The position numbers and the translations under genes are program-made. Below, in pieces: positions 1-13,174 of a stretch of 64,000 bases of DNA (position 1 is its first letter; the number at the start of each line of letters is the position of its first letter). The DNA is from Pegea sp. RAD2-039 (lineage: Eukaryota > Chordata > Thaliacea > Salpida > Salpidae). The notes under the pieces were generated by a model. That model was not told the DNA's origin, did no database searches, and saw only the letters and a program-made list of their open reading frames with translations. Location: the NCBI GenBank assembly GCA_034620365.1, contig JAQGEQ010000380.1, positions 930,001 through 994,000 of the forward strand, written 5' to 3'.

Positions 1-2388
1 GAAAGATAAATAATGTCTTCATCTTTGTCTGAATTAGCAGTTATGTCTACTTGGATCATTCTCGTACAATTTATCTGCTCTTTCTTATCATGAGGTATGC
101 TCTTATCAATAATTAATGATCATTTTAATACAAATTTATCTGTTTATCAAACTCACTTTTCTTTGAGGATTATAATAGATATACTCAGAATTCCTAGAAG
201 TTTTCTTCGTTCTTTTTCCTTTTATTATTGAAGATGGATCATAAGACTTCTTTAAGTAACTTCTAAAACATTGAATTATAATATGATGATAATAAAAACA
301 ATATCATGAGTAAAACACAGTAACTAGTACAAAAAGTAATATAAAAAAACAAATTAGTCTAAAAAACTTTTTGGCCATACAGCCTTAAAATTACCTTGGC
401 TTGAAATCAGAAGCTTTACGGTCTAATGTTCCTTTCTGAATATCAAGCCAATTGTTTGAACTTATTGGCTTATTAATGATTGGACTTTCAACTTGACCAA
501 TTAAAGAAGAAGAAAAGAATTCAGGTGAAACCTAAAAAATAGTTATATTATGATTAAGTTTGAATTAATTTTAATAAAAATAACTTGAAAAGTTATTCAA
601 AATGAGAATATATAACACTAATAAAAAAGTTGGCAGATCATTTAGGACATCTTAAGACAGTTTTTTTTTACTTATAAGGTCGCTGATCACTATGTGACAT
701 TATTTTAGAAGATATACATGATCTTAGTGACCTAAATTCCTATTTTTTCACCAACAATCAGATAGTAAATATGTTTCAAAACTTGTTTACCTGTTTAAAA
801 CAAAACTTAGTAATAAATAAGCAGGCTTGTACCAAAGTTGACTTGAAAAGATGAATCACAATAGTTATTAAGAGATTATCTGAAGCTAACAAGAGATAGC
901 AGAACACGAAACAAGGAATGTAGTGAAAAACGGTGGAGTGCTAGAAGTAGTTACTACAAATGTGATAAATTCCTTCGAAAAAATTGTATTTTCCTTTTTG
1001 GACTCCAATTAAACGTTGAAGTAATTTATCAAAGCCTTAAATATGGCTTCAAACATATTTAAAGTCAATCTCTATTTAGTATTGTTTATATTCTTAGATT
1101 CAAATTGAAATATTTATTGATTTATTGAAATAAATAAGTATGTTGATGAGGAATTCTGACTTTGCCGAGTATGTAAATAAGAATGAACTGCAGATGTATT
1201 CACAAATATTTTTACTAATTTTCTTGGCAATTAAAAGTATCAACTTAGTGGTAACATTAAGGCTTATTTTATCTTCAACTACCTCAATATAGCTCTCTGA
1301 TAAATTGGGGAGTTACAGTTAACAAAAGAAAGTATTTAACCAAAAGACATCAAAATTATAGAAAGGATACAGAATGGAATGTACATATGAGGTAGACTAC
1401 TGCTGAAATCTTGTTAGGGGAAAACCCAAAGTAGATACACTTAGATTACTTACTAAAACTAATTAAAACAAATTAGTTCATTTTTGTTTAAATATTGTAT
1501 TTAATAAAGGACTAATCAAACATTCAAACGTAATTAAATTGTGTAATGTTAAATTTGGGATTTTCTATAAACAATTTTTATTAACTACTTTTCTTAGAAA
1601 AATTAGTAAACATTTGGAGTTTTTTTTTACAAAACCCTTCAAAGTAGTTCTCAAAAAAAATAAATTGTCAAAAGATGACTTAAAAAGTGTCAATTTTTAA
1701 GTTTCTTTACATAACAGAAACATGGAAAATACCTATTACTATGTTTCATAAATTTATATCAGCCATATTAATTTTAAAGTCTTATAAAAATTATTAACAA
1801 AGTTAGTTGGTTATTGATCAGAAGACATTTAGTAACTTTTATATTAAAAATTTACTTTATATAATTAATTACCAAATATTTTTGACTTAAAGGACTATTA
1901 TTATTTTATAAAGAACAGTGTTTACAAATATACATATATATAAATATTATATAGTAACCAAAATATAGAAAATTAAAATAAATGTAAATATCTTATATAA
2001 ATAAATATATAGTATATAAATATTGTTCTGAAGTTACTTTATTGAATTTATTTTCTGACAAATCTTGTTGCATATAATAGTTTTCTTCTTCCTTAGATTC
2101 ATCATTTTCATCTTTCTAAAAATTGATTAATAAAATAACTTAATAAAAATACTTAGAACTAACCTCTGTATCAGATTCTTTTGCCTGGTCCAATTTATTA
2201 AAGATTAAATCTTTAATTAAATCACCATCCTTTTGCCACAAACTATACAGATCATGGATATCTATGTTTGTCTTTAAGTTTAGTTCTTTCCAAACCTCTG
2301 AATTGAGAGATTGATCTCTACCAAGAAAATTGACTTCAATCATACATTTCACTAAAAAATCATTTACATTTGAATTTATTTTATACAT
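1..2388 (-). CDS. Unrecognised protein, 5' part of a multi-exon gene (continues off left edge)
   Basis: Five exons on the minus strand join in phase: 2388..2164, 2115..2038, 531..395, 262..157 and 101..1. They use GT donors and AG acceptors (phases 0, 0, 2, 0). About 215 residues are visible. Residues 1-75 contain no motif I recognise. They are followed by a very acidic, Lys/Glu-rich stretch (DENDESKEEE, about residues 77-87). Further on there is a basic patch (KGKRTKKTSR, near residue 160) that could be a nuclear localisation signal. No signal peptide or membrane segment is seen. The start ATG at 2388 is the first in the frame after non-coding-looking sequence, but an upstream exon cannot be excluded. 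The last acceptor (near 102) is weak. The 1.5-kb intron between exons 2 and 3 shows nothing else. The mixed acidic/basic composition suggests a nuclear protein, but that is inference only. Confidence 0.6.
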
Positions 2389-5300
2389 TTTACTAAAGGC
2401 TTGAAACTATATCTATCAAAGTAAAATTGAATGAAATCTATAATTATAATATACATAGAAATAAATATTATAACTTAAAACTAAATTATTTTCTAACTTT
2501 TAAATATTCTATAATTTATCTTAATTTAATTATAAAATCATAGTAATAGGTTTATAATATTTTTACTAATTAATTAATAAAACAAAATATTTTTGTTTGG
2601 TATACAAAAATTTTAGCAACTTTTTAAAATGCCTAATTGTTTTTAAAATTTCAAAAAACGATAAAATTATGAAAAAAATTTTTTTAATAAAACCTTAGAT
2701 GAACATAGAAAATATTTCTTAAAATTATAAACTTTTGTATAAATAAAGTACTTATGGTATCTTCTATATAATTACAAATAGTAAACTTTTAAAAACAGCT
2801 TTAAAAGCATCAGCATTGAGTATATAAGTTTAGGTCTAAAAGATAAAAAAATATTTTTGTGCCAAATTTGCTAGATCTTACATTTAAAATACAAGGTAGT
2901 AAATTGACTTTTGCAAACTTTTATAACAACAAATTAGTAATATAATAATTATAATATAAATTATTTGATTCGTAAATAATCTTTAACCTATAAAAAGTTT
3001 ATAATAAAAATAAACTTGCAAAGAGACAACAAATTCACATTTATTAACTTAGCCTGATGACGACAAAGTGGCTGTTTAAAAAATATAATCAACAAACATG
3101 GTAAAATTTATAAGTGAAAATGGCAGGTGAGATGGTTGGCACTAAATTAACTTCATGAAAAACCTATTTTTTTATAAAAATTGTTTAACAAAAAATAGGA
3201 TCTTTTGAGACTAAATTTTGAATCAACCATTTGTCAATGGCAAGTGTTTTTTATAATAGAACTAAAAACACTTTGTTGTCAAATAATTCGACAAGCAAAT
3301 TTATACGTCTTACAAAAGCAGTTTTAATCTTTTGCAGTATTTGACCTCAAGCTATATATTATAAAGTGAGAAACCATTAACAACTACCGTAACAACCAAA
3401 CAAGCTTTATTCTTGCTTAATACGCCCTGTTTAAATCGCACCTCTTTTTAACATTCTACTTCTTATTCTTTTTTGTTCAGATAAGTTTTGATTCAGTGTG
3501 TTAAAAGTGATTAGGTCATCGGCCAAATTAAGTGAGTCAGTGACCAAATAACTTGCTGATAGCTACATTACTTTTAAACTAATGATCATATCAATCGACT
3601 TTTTTCTTGTTGAATAAAAAAACTAAAATTAAATTAAAGCACATAATTATAATTACAATTTTGTGTAAAAATAATCATAGATTATGAAATGGTTGAAAAG
3701 TTAGATGCTAATTCAAAACAAACTGTACGAAAACCCAGCTAAATTAGTTTTGTATAAAAGTACTTTAAGCATGAACATTTTACACAGCTTAGTCCATCGG
3801 TTACATCTACAATTTATAGTATGTAAATTATTGTTTACATCAACAGTGTAATTATTAGTAAATTAACAACTTGTCGCTGTAGATAGTAAATCATACAGAT
3901 TTTATAGGAACACAACACAATATGATTGCAAAAAAGTAAAATAGAAACAAATGTCAAACACCACAGTTCAATATGAAAAGTCAGAACGCAGCAAAGGTGC
4001 TGATATAGAATACTTAAGAATAGCAAACAACAATTACAGAAAGTACGAGGAGTAGAAGTACATTATATACATATCAACAGAATTATTAAAGTCATACTCA
4101 TGTAGTATAATTTTATACGAGGTGACAGAGTTTGCTGTAAGCATGGAGTCGAAACGAATATTCCTAACTGTGGTTATCTTATTGAATAATTTATCACTTT
4201 ACTGTTTACTGCTTTAGCAATATTAGCCCAAGTTTATGAATAAATTAATGCCAAATAATTTATTTAGCAATATAGTCTATATCTAACATGATATTTATGA
4301 AAATTAGACTTTTCTTTTACATTCAAACCAATAAATATACTGGTTTTTCTCATATGAACACAAATTAAAGCCACTATGGTGGGTATTTAATAACTTTACA
4401 AACGTGCATTAACTTTTTAATACAATTTGTAAAAGATTAAAATTGATTTTGGTAGTTTTGCTTACTAAATAGGTTTTAATGCGTTTAATCAAGTAAATTC
4501 TTATAAAAATTATAAGATTTCTATAAGATTGACAAAATTTTACATTCATTTTAGGGGATTGTTAAATACTAGAATATTGCAAAATTTTGTTGAAACTATT
4601 CTACAATCGTTTCTAAGTAAATAAATAATATCTGTACCACATTTAATTCAATAAAATTTCCATATAAGCTATCTTTAACATAATGATGATTAAAAAAAAT
4701 TGTAATTCAATGTCATTCTTTTCGTATCAAGCTTTAGATTTTGAAGTATTAACGTTAAAAGCCCAGATTGTTATTAGCAGAACTAAGGTCATTTCTTAGT
4801 AACTAATTTGTTAGTTTTTTTTTATTAACAAGTTTTATTTATTTTTATTTTTTTTAGCTTTTGTGTAATAATGCATATAATGATTTCTGTTTAAAGTTAT
4901 TCTTCAAGATTTGGCTTCAAAGTCGAAGTGAGATAAAAATCTTAAATGATATGAAGCTGTTATATAATAGTTTCGTTGATGAATTAATTGAATGAAAAGA
5001 TCTTAGTCATAAAATAGGTTTTTTCATTAAATGACTTTTGTTTTATTTTAGTAGTTTTATAAATTATAATTATTTTTTTTAATGCTTCTATTAAGAAATT
5101 AAATATAATTTAATTGATTTAAGTAATTATTTATTAAAATGCTGGATTTTTATTTATCTTTAAAAATAAACAAATAATAATCTATCAAATGTTTAGATTT
5201 TTTAAGCAGTTATTATTTTTTCTATATTTTTGTTTTCAATAAGTGAAACTTCTTACATACTTTTTAAACAGTTTTTTTCCCAGTTCATTAGTTATCATTA

Positions 5301-5706
5301 AAATACTTATATCTTTCCTTCAATTCAAAATGCTTTTCATATTTCCAAAATTGGATTTATATCTCCTTGTGTATTTAGCAATTAAACTTTTAACAGTTAA
5401 CTGCTAAACTGATAATTCTATGTAGAAAGTAATCTATAATTGTATTCAAAATTTATAGCATTCCTTTATTCAAATATAACTTTGTCATACTTTATATGAT
5501 TTGTTTAAATTGTTTTGTCTATGATAGAGTTTATCTGAGTTTATCTGCCTTGTTTCTTTGATCTGATGTTTAGAATGCTAATAAACAAGTACTTGATCAT
5601 AACTTATGGTTTTTATTCCATTTTTTGTGCTCATTGAGTAAGACGTTTAAAAATTATTTATTATTTCTAGCTATGTTATAAACTGAATTTTGTTGATAAA
5701 CTGCAG
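2389..5706. other. Intergenic region between divergent genes
   Basis: A+T-rich sequence separating the minus-strand gene that starts at 2388 from the plus-strand ISCA1 gene at 5707. Both promoters should lie here because the genes are divergent. Short open frames here (for example 3835-4026 minus) have no splice-supported continuation or recognisable composition. No RNA gene or repeat was recognised. Confidence 0.5.
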
Positions 5707-7386
5707 ATGTATGGTTTACAAAAAGTAAACACTTTGATATTTTATCGTAGTATAAGTGCTACTATAAGATCTGTAAAAGGGAAAAGGTTTAAACCAACAA
5801 GACAAGCCTTAGTATTAGTAAGTCTTATAGTTTATCTTTATTATAATAGACAACTTATGAACTACTTCTACTATATAAGATGTATTTGATGAATAATTTA
5901 TTTCTATAATATATAAATATTATGTGTACATGATTAACTCTATCTCATTTTTGATATTTGTTTCATATTTGATAAATATCAATCTATTTAAACTTATTAT
6001 TTATTTTATAAATAAAACCTTAAAAAAAGCCACCTAGAAATGTTTTTTTAATATTTGATATATCATTGTAATAAATACTTAAGTTTTATACTACTTTTTT
6101 ACCTAAATTATATTTTTCCTAGCATAAAACACTTCATAATATTTTTCAAAACTTTTCTATCATCCTTAAAATTTAAACTGAACTTAAAAACTAATTAGCT
6201 TAATAAAATTTAGACTTAAATAAAAATGACTAAAAAATAATTCTTTGCCCATTACTTTTACATCTGTTTTATCATAATCTTGAATGTGAACGATTGGCTG
6301 GCTACATATGCTTATAACTATAATTCATTCATTATCCTTTGTAATTTTCTTCTGTAAATTTCTAATAAGTATTTTTAGAAATTTTGTTGGGGAAAGTTTT
6401 TATTTCTGTTAAATATAATATATTTTATTGATTCTGTCTTAATTTTAAGATATTTTGAAATGTTTAATTGATACTTCTGCTATATTTGATGTTTGTTTTT
6501 TGTATTAACATTTCTTATTATAAATTTACATTGTTAAATTTGATTTTATCTAATTTTTTATTTGTTTCAGACCCAAAATGCTGTAGAAAAAATTAAAGAA
6601 TTATGTAAAACTCAAGATGAATCAAATCAAGTAATCTTTCCAAACAACTATTAATGATTGTATTAAAGAATATAGTTTTTCATATTTAATGTTAAGATAA
6701 TACATCGACTCTCAGTACTTGAAAGTTTGTCAAATAATTTCAGTTAACATATTGTAAATATGGTTTTACGTAATCATGTGACAGTTTTAAATTCTTTCTA
6801 ATAGTAGTATTTTCTTTGTATTTATGAGTACTCTTTTTTCAGACTTCTACACTTCGTATAGGAGTGAAGCAACGAGGCTGCAATGGATTGTCATATACAT
6901 TAGATTTCAATGATGAAAAACAAAGGTTCGACGAAGTTGTAAATCAAGATGGTGAGATAAATTATAAAATATATTTTTAGATTTCAATAAAATTTTGGCA
7001 GTTTTATTAATTCACTTGCTTCTGTATCAGAGGTTACCTATTAGCAGTTTTTATGTATAAAGAAAGTTTTAGTAATTGTAGATATTCTAAATTCAATGTT
7101 AAATTAATGAATATATGTATTTATCTTACATGAAAATTAAAACCTCAACTTAAATGGAATTTTACATTTTGTAACAAAATCTTCATTTACCCAAATTGAT
7201 TATTTGTTTATTTTCGTAATTATGTCTTATATTTCAGGAGTAAAAATTGTGATCGATTCTAAAGCTCAACTAACTCTACTAGGCACTGAAATGGATTATA
7301 TAAAAGATAGAATATCTAGTGGGTTCGTCTTTAACAATCCTAACATCAAAGGAACATGTGGTTGTGGTGAAAGTTTTAATATCTGA
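5707..7386 (+). CDS. ISCA1: ISCA1-type mitochondrial iron-sulfur cluster assembly protein
   Basis: Four exons join in frame: 5707..5817, 6571..6630, 6843..6951 and 7238..7386, giving 142 residues. The exon ends read GTAAGT, GTAATC and GTGAGA, with TTTCAG-type acceptors. The A-type (HesB/IscA) domain occupies roughly residues 38-142. It keeps the three conserved cysteines: Cys70 in RGCNGLSY, and Cys134 and Cys136 in the C-terminal GTCGCGESF. It also has the family blocks LLGTEMDY and FVFNNPNIKG. The first 37 residues are rich in Arg, Lys, Ser and Thr without acidic residues, as expected of a mitochondrial presequence. ISCA1 works with ISCA2 and IBA57 in making [4Fe-4S] clusters for mitochondrial enzymes (family knowledge). 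Its length is typical. A polyadenylation signal follows 28 bases after the stop. Confidence 0.95.
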
Positions 7387-7413
7387 TTTCCTTGCCTCTT
7401 AAAACTTGAATCG

Positions 7414-7419
7414 AATAAA
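7414..7419 (+). terminator. Polyadenylation signal of the ISCA1-type gene
   Basis: Canonical AATAAA 28 bases downstream of the TGA stop, implying a very short 3' untranslated region. The same short spacing is seen at the small EGF-membrane gene and the mucin gene. Confidence 0.6.
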
Positions 7420-8149
7420 ACGGTTGTCAGAAGGCAGCTGGAACTAATTTTATTTATGATAACAATTTGTGTGATTGTTTCAAAACCAACTTGAATCGTT
7501 TTTTCAATTAATTGCAATTTCACGATGGTCAGTTTCATTTTTTTCCAAATTGTAATTTTCTCATTTATTTATTTCTTGTCAATTTTTTTTAACTTTTTTA
7601 ACTTCGTGGATTTGGAATTATCATAGAGAGAACACTGTGCTTTGGATATCTACATGTTCATTCTCTTACTGAATTCTTAACTAAACAGAAATATAATTTT
7701 CTAACCTGGTGAGTTTTAAAAGGCGCTGAACAACTTCTGTAAACAAAAATAGTTTTAATCTCTTGGATTTCTTTTCATTAAATATAGATTTTTTCTATTT
7801 AACTTTGTGTTTAATTTAGCAGAAATTTTGAAAAGATTTTGCTTCAGTTTTAAAAGACAATCTCTATAAGTTTTTGTTGAAATGTATAAAATATCAGACT
7901 TCAAAAATAGATTTCTTTTTAAACTTTGTACATAGATAAACTTTTCTCAGAATCTGCTTACATAGATAAACCTTCAGTAAAAAAAGTTTCCTTTTTATTA
8001 AAGTATTAAATAAATGACACAAATCGATTTTCTAAACCAACTTAAACAGTTTGATTGTTAAACAAATAAGAAAAGAAACTTCTTGTTGCATAATTTGAGC
8101 TAATCACTACGTAACAAATGCCGAGAACGATCAGTCGTGTGTGAGACAT
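7420..8149. other. Intergenic sequence
   Basis: A+T-rich. No coding region, RNA or repeat recognised up to the LINE remnant. The open frame at 7296-7538 minus is the shadow of the last ISCA1 exon. Confidence 0.4.
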
Positions 8150-8830
8150 ATTTATTTATTACAATATTTGAGAAGGAGGGTACCTGAAAAGAGCACCTCC
8201 CGCTAACACACAGTCTCACAAATAACATCTTATTATATATAATTAAGTTGAAAATATAGAAATCAAAAGATGTAACACAATTGCATTTTAGTAGTCCTCA
8301 AAGCATATAACAGTGAATAATTACACAGAATAATAAATATGTAAAAAAGAGCAAAAAGTCACAGTTTAGAAATGACAGTTAGCAATACTATGATAGCTCA
8401 ACTTCCTGAACAACACGAGTGATTCTGACAGGACAATGTCTGATGGCAGCTGGTTCCAAGTACTAATTGTGCGGTGTAAGAAAAGTTTGCTCTGATTAAT
8501 GTACCAGGTGGTATGGGCTTATTAAGATGTAATGTGTGTCGTCTGAGTTGATATAATATGAGGGAAGGACTAATGGAAAAGAAATCATCAAACTGAATGT
8601 CAACTAAATTGTGGAGAATTTAAAGAATAAGAATTAAGTCGTATTTAATGCTTTGAATTTCCACAGTATCTAAATTTAAGAAACTAAGACGATGTTTATA
8701 ACTATCGTATTTAATATTAAGTTTCCTGCATACTAATCTCGTAAATGTTGCCTGAACAGATTCGTTTTCTTGGGTATCACCAACTTGATATGAAATCCAC
8801 GAAAAGGACATTGCATTTAAGAATTTGATG
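8150..8830 (-). mobile_element. Decayed 3' end of a CR1/jockey-like non-LTR retrotransposon
   Basis: Read on the minus strand, 8811 to about 8370 encodes the C-terminal end of a LINE reverse-transcriptase polyprotein. The typical order is visible: VQATFTRLVC, then a YKHRLSFLNLDTVE block, YDLILI, a DDFF block, RRHTLHLNKP and finally WNQLPSDIVLSESL with a stop. It carries one in-frame TAA (near 8622) and needs a frame change near 8470, so it is dead. A short 3' untranslated part follows. It ends in CAGGTACCCTCCTTC and an AATAAATAAATA tail at about 8150-8190. The 5' end fades out near 8830, so most of the element is missing, as expected of 5'-truncated insertions. The exact clade (CR1, L2, jockey or Rex) cannot be fixed by eye. 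Confidence 0.75.
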
Positions 8831-9023
8831 ATTTTAGATTAAATACGATAAAAAAACATACATAACTTTCATAAGATTTCTAAAAACTGATCTAAATTTA
8901 TCTCATGTTTGATTTAATAAGACATTTTTCTAATTAAGCATGGACTAAATAAGGATTAACTTACAGATTAGATGAATTAAAAAAGAAGCTTTTCTTTTAA
9001 TCAAGATAATATTTTAATTTTTA

Positions 9024-9515
9024 CTAAAATAATTTATCATAATTTGATACAGGAAATAAAGTAGTACAAAATTTCTTAGTTAATTTTTCGAGAAGTTTAC
9101 ATCTTGCTAAAGGTTCTAAAAGCTCTTCTATCGTCATATCCTGTAAATAAGCCATCCCTACTGCTCCTAACATAATATGTGCCGACATCGAAGCATATTT
9201 ACCAATTTTGGTGTAAAACATTTCAATAAACGACCTTTTTCTTCTAAATAAACCTGTATTTTCCGGGTTATAAACCCAAATTCTTTTATCTGCTTGTTTT
9301 CTTTTTTTAGAGCTCTTTTTTGATGCATCCTCATCACCTTTTGCCTTTTCAACATTGAGGCTGTTCTTTTTATTGCTGACTTGAAAGGCGCGAACAATTT
9401 GGGCAGCAGCCTTACTTGAGGTTTGTGGGCGGCGGTTATGGATAGGAGAATAAAGTAAGGTTGGTTGTGAGCTAGTTTGAATCGATAGAACTCTTTTATT
9501 ATCAACAGGAGCCAT
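9024..9515 (-). CDS. Unrecognised basic protein, single exon
   Basis: An open frame of 163 residues from the ATG at 9515 to the stop at 9024. An upstream in-frame GTG is unlikely to be the start. The first 75 residues are Ser/Gln/Lys-rich and low in complexity, ending in a strong bipartite-like basic cluster (KKSSKKRKQADKR, about residues 64-76). The C-terminal 85 residues look folded: aromatic and hydrophobic with predicted helices (IEMFYTKIGKYASM, EELLEPLARCKLLEKL). No signal peptide or membrane segment is evident. I do not recognise the family. A lack of introns in an intron-rich neighbourhood could mean a retrogene, but no poly(A) tract is obvious. Codon use looks like that of the neighbours. 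The basic cluster suggests a nuclear or nucleolar protein (inference). Confidence 0.65.
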   Translation of the reverse strand: MAPVDNKRVLSIQTSSQPTLLYSPIHNRRPQTSSKAAAQIVRAFQVSNKKNSLNVEKAKGDEDASKKSSKKRKQADKRIWVYNPENTGLFRRKRSFIEMFYTKIGKYASMSAHIMLGAVGMAYLQDMTIEELLEPLARCKLLEKLTKKFCTTLFPVSNYDKLF

Positions 9516-11000
9516 TTTATCTAAAGCGGTCACACTTTAAGTTAAAAATTAGAAATTAAGTTTATCAATCTTAATAAATAATTTTATAAGAAAAACCATT
9601 AAAATTTTGGGAATTTATTAAATCATTAGAATATTTTGTAATAAAAATAATACCATAATAGTGACATAAATATTATTTTAAAGCAGTTGATATTTTTTTC
9701 ACATTTCATAAAAGTAATCTAAATTTATTTTAGGAAACATCTTACCTATTTCGCTGCTGTCCAATATGCTTCAATTTGTGACTACAAAATTAATCCTATG
9801 AGACAAAAACAAGGCAAGGGAATTCACAAACAACATAAAATATTAAATAAATATCCAACATTTGAAAATATCATTGTTTCTATTTCGTTTTCTGAAACTA
9901 GATATTATTGTAAAAGAATAATAATTATTACGTAACTACAAGATTAGAGATGTCTTGCAAGGTAGATAATAATAACACTTAATTCTAATTATATATTGGT
10001 AGCACATTATGTTGTAAATTATAAGCTATGAAACGGCGATTTTAATAAAATGTATAATTTGAGCTCATTAATACAATCAACTTAAAAATGACTCACATAG
10101 AACTTATATACTGATTTTGAAAATGCTTAAATTAATGATTTAAAAAGATCTATTTTAGTTCAAGCTTGTATAAGCTTCTAACAACATTAAGTAGAACCAG
10201 GTTTTGAAAGATTAAATAAATTAAAGTATTTTGATAAATGATTTAATAAAAGCGAATTAAGTAATAAACTATCAATTATCATAAACTTATCATGAAATGT
10301 TATAATAACTTTTATAATAATGCCAAGCTTTATTTCTCCAAAAAATTAGCCTTACTAGACTGTAAAAGTCACTGAGTAAATATTTAAAATATTACCTATC
10401 CATTTTTATAGTTTGATGACTTTGTTTACATAAGTTTGGCAGTTTTGAAAAAAAGGAACCAATCTTTTCATATCATTATTGCCTCTTTAGAGTTAAGTCA
10501 ATTAAAGTTATTAAGAAAAATCGAAGCTAATCTGTCAAATAGAAACTCAGAAAACAGTTGATAAGATCCCAGCTAACTATGAGAAATAGACAGAAATTAG
10601 TTACAGTTTTATTTTGTGACTTAATTTAGGGTTGTTCCTTGATTAACAATATTCATAAAATATAATCAAATGTCTAAATTATTTCTGTTGCTATTTAAGA
10701 TTGATTAATGTAAGCTCAAATTAATATGTTTTTAAACTATTTTAAATGTGATAAAACTGTTTAAACAAAATATTCAAATATTTAAGTTTATAATAATATA
10801 AATATGTTTAGTTTTTATCTACCTATTTAATTCCTAAAATTTAATCCTAATAGAATGATAAACAGCATTAGATAGAAAATTAATGATTAATAAATTTCAA
10901 CATCAAATGTTAGTACTTATAAATCTTTTGTTAATTGCAGAGATATTATAGTGAAAATTTGTGCTTTTTTCTTTCTGAAGATTAGTTTGTAATAGTCTAA
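9516..11000. other. Intergenic region between divergent genes
   Basis: About 1.5 kb of A+T-rich sequence between the basic-protein gene (minus) and the copper-transporter gene (plus). It should contain both promoters. No further coding, RNA or repeat feature was recognised. Confidence 0.45.
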
Positions 11001-13174
11001 ATGGATGGTATGGATAATATGGATGATATGGATGATATGGATGATATGGGAGACATGAACAGTATGACAATGTATTTTAGTACTAGTAATCCGACTTATC
11101 TTTTATTTAAAAGTTGGAAGATTGATAGCGACGTTGGTAAGTGTTCAAAACTTGATTTACTTCTTACAAATAATCAAAAAACTAATTTAACTGTCAGGAA
11201 ATTTACCTGATCAATTTTACTTGTATTAATTGCTATTCTAATTAGCTTTATAAAAATAGCATAGTTTTTGACATTGATATTCTATTACAGATTTAATTCT
11301 ATCTTGTGTTGGCACTTTTCTACTTGCCTGCTTATATGAGCTGTTTAAAGAAATGCGTACAATGTGGAATCAGGGCTATTTTAGCGGAAGAAGTAGCTTA
11401 AACTATGTAACTTCTTTCTTAAATAATTTTATAAGAATCTTAAGACTATCACTGATATTACAATTATAATCATATCATATCGTTTAGCTAATACTACTTG
11501 TGTATACAAAATTTAAATAGCTATTCATAAATGCTAGGGTCAATTTGCAAGTGAAAAAGTATTTTTTATTGGCTAATCTATCAGCTTCAAGATTTTTTAA
11601 AATGGAATTTTTTTAAACCCTAGAAGGTTTCGAATTTTTAGATTACTTATTTCATTTCAACTGTTGCTCATTGAACTAGTCATAAAAGCTTTAGAATAAT
11701 TTGAACATAACGTTTGTAAAAAACCTATATCATCTGTCTCTTAATGTTTTAAGTTGTCATTTATTAAAATTATTAGTATACGAATTAATATCGCTGTTAT
11801 TTCATTTTTTACTTAATCATTATTAGGGAAATTAGAAACTAAGTTATGTTTTTTAAAATACATCTTTAAAATGCCATCTAAAAAATACTGACTAGTCTTT
11901 GCTCAGTTTAATGATTACAATTTTACAAGTTAAGTTTTTACCTAAAATTTCAATGAAATTAAATTAAGCAAGAAATCGTTAAAAGACATCAATTTTTAGA
12001 ATGCAAAATCTTTCCAGCTTAAAAGATGACTTTAGAAAAGTTATAGTTTTATGCAAAACATGTTTATTTATGACAAAATAACGTCGATGAAAATTAAGTT
12101 ATAAAATATAAACTTTAAAATGAAATTATTCTATGAAGAGAAGTGACCCAGGTACCGGAGATTGCTGTAATGGATCTGAAAACACCTTTCCTGACCCCCA
12201 AGGAAGTTTTTGGATGCGTCACATTTTTCAATCTATTCTACAAATAATACAAGTGATTATTTAGTTTCTAAAAACTACAAAATATGAGAAAAATAATATT
12301 TTTCTTAAATTTTACTGTAATTTTTCTGTTTGAAACGTACATATTATTTATTTTTAGTAAACTTCCTTATTTACTTTGCTTACCATGCAGGTGTTTTTAG
12401 CTTTTGTTCTTATGCTTATTGTGATGACTTATAACGCATGGTTAACCATTTCTCTTTGTGTCGGAGGAGGTATTGGATATTTCATTTCGGGAATAATTAG
12501 ACATTCAATTAATTCTAAACTAAGAAAGAGAGCTGAAAGAAAATCATTAAACTCTGTTTCTTTGGTTTGTATGTTTTAATAACAATGTCATCATCATAAA
12601 GTAACTTATCATGTTTCTATTGCTGGCTAAGTATAATTGAGATCTTAAATCATGATCAATACAGATTTACTTTAAAGCTTTCATGATAAATTGTTTAATT
12701 TGACAAACACTTCTGGGTATATCTATGCAATATTAATTTTTAACTTGAATTTATTGTTTGTTAAATCACTAGTTATTTATCGTTTACTGATGAATAATAT
12801 ATTTTTTTTATAAATATTATACCCCATTACTGAAAAATAATCACTCTATCTTATGTTAAGAAAAATGCAATAATCCTACAATAAATATTACATAAATTAA
12901 CTTGTACTTATAAAAAAAGAATTCCATAACAATATTTATTACTCAAAACTAATTTATTATGTTTTTTATATATCAGCAAATATTCAATTTATTTTAAGTT
13001 ATTTAACTTAAAGTAGTTTTAAGTTTTAATGAATATTTGTCTAAACTTTGATTTGCTTATTTTTTACTTTAGCAAGCACAAGAACTACCTGAAACAAATA
13101 AGCAGCATCGTTACAGAGGTTATCCACTGGTGTATGATAACTATGAGACTTCTTTGAACTATAACGATTATTAA
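11001..13174 (+). CDS. SLC31A1: Ctr1/SLC31-family copper transporter
   Basis: Five exons join in frame: 11001..11136, 11291..11406, 12139..12252, 12391..12564 and 13073..13174, giving 213 residues. The protein imports Cu(I) across the plasma membrane as a trimer (family knowledge). The extracellular N-terminus starts with a run of Met-Asp motifs, nine Met in the first 24 residues, the usual copper-capturing region. TM1 lies in exon 2 (LILSCVGTFLLACLYELF). Exons 3 and 4 meet inside the helix leading to TM2. TM2 carries the selectivity motif MxxxM (MLIVMTYN). TM3 is glycine-rich (GGGIGYFISG), the packing motif of the family. A C-terminal His-Cys-His motif, common in vertebrate Ctr1, is not seen; the tail ends in NYNDY. 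The acceptor of exon 3 (AAG at 12138) is weak and the least certain junction. Splice phases are 1, 0, 0, 0. Confidence 0.92.

Noticed and set aside
1105-1140. ATTTATTGAAATAAATAA resembling the LINE tail
   Set aside because: Only the A+T-rich tail is shared and the diagnostic GGTACCCTCC block is absent, so chance similarity is likely.
9167-9505. 112-codon minus-strand frame
   Set aside because: It is a shifted shadow of the 163-residue gene at 9024-9515 and lacks a sensible composition.
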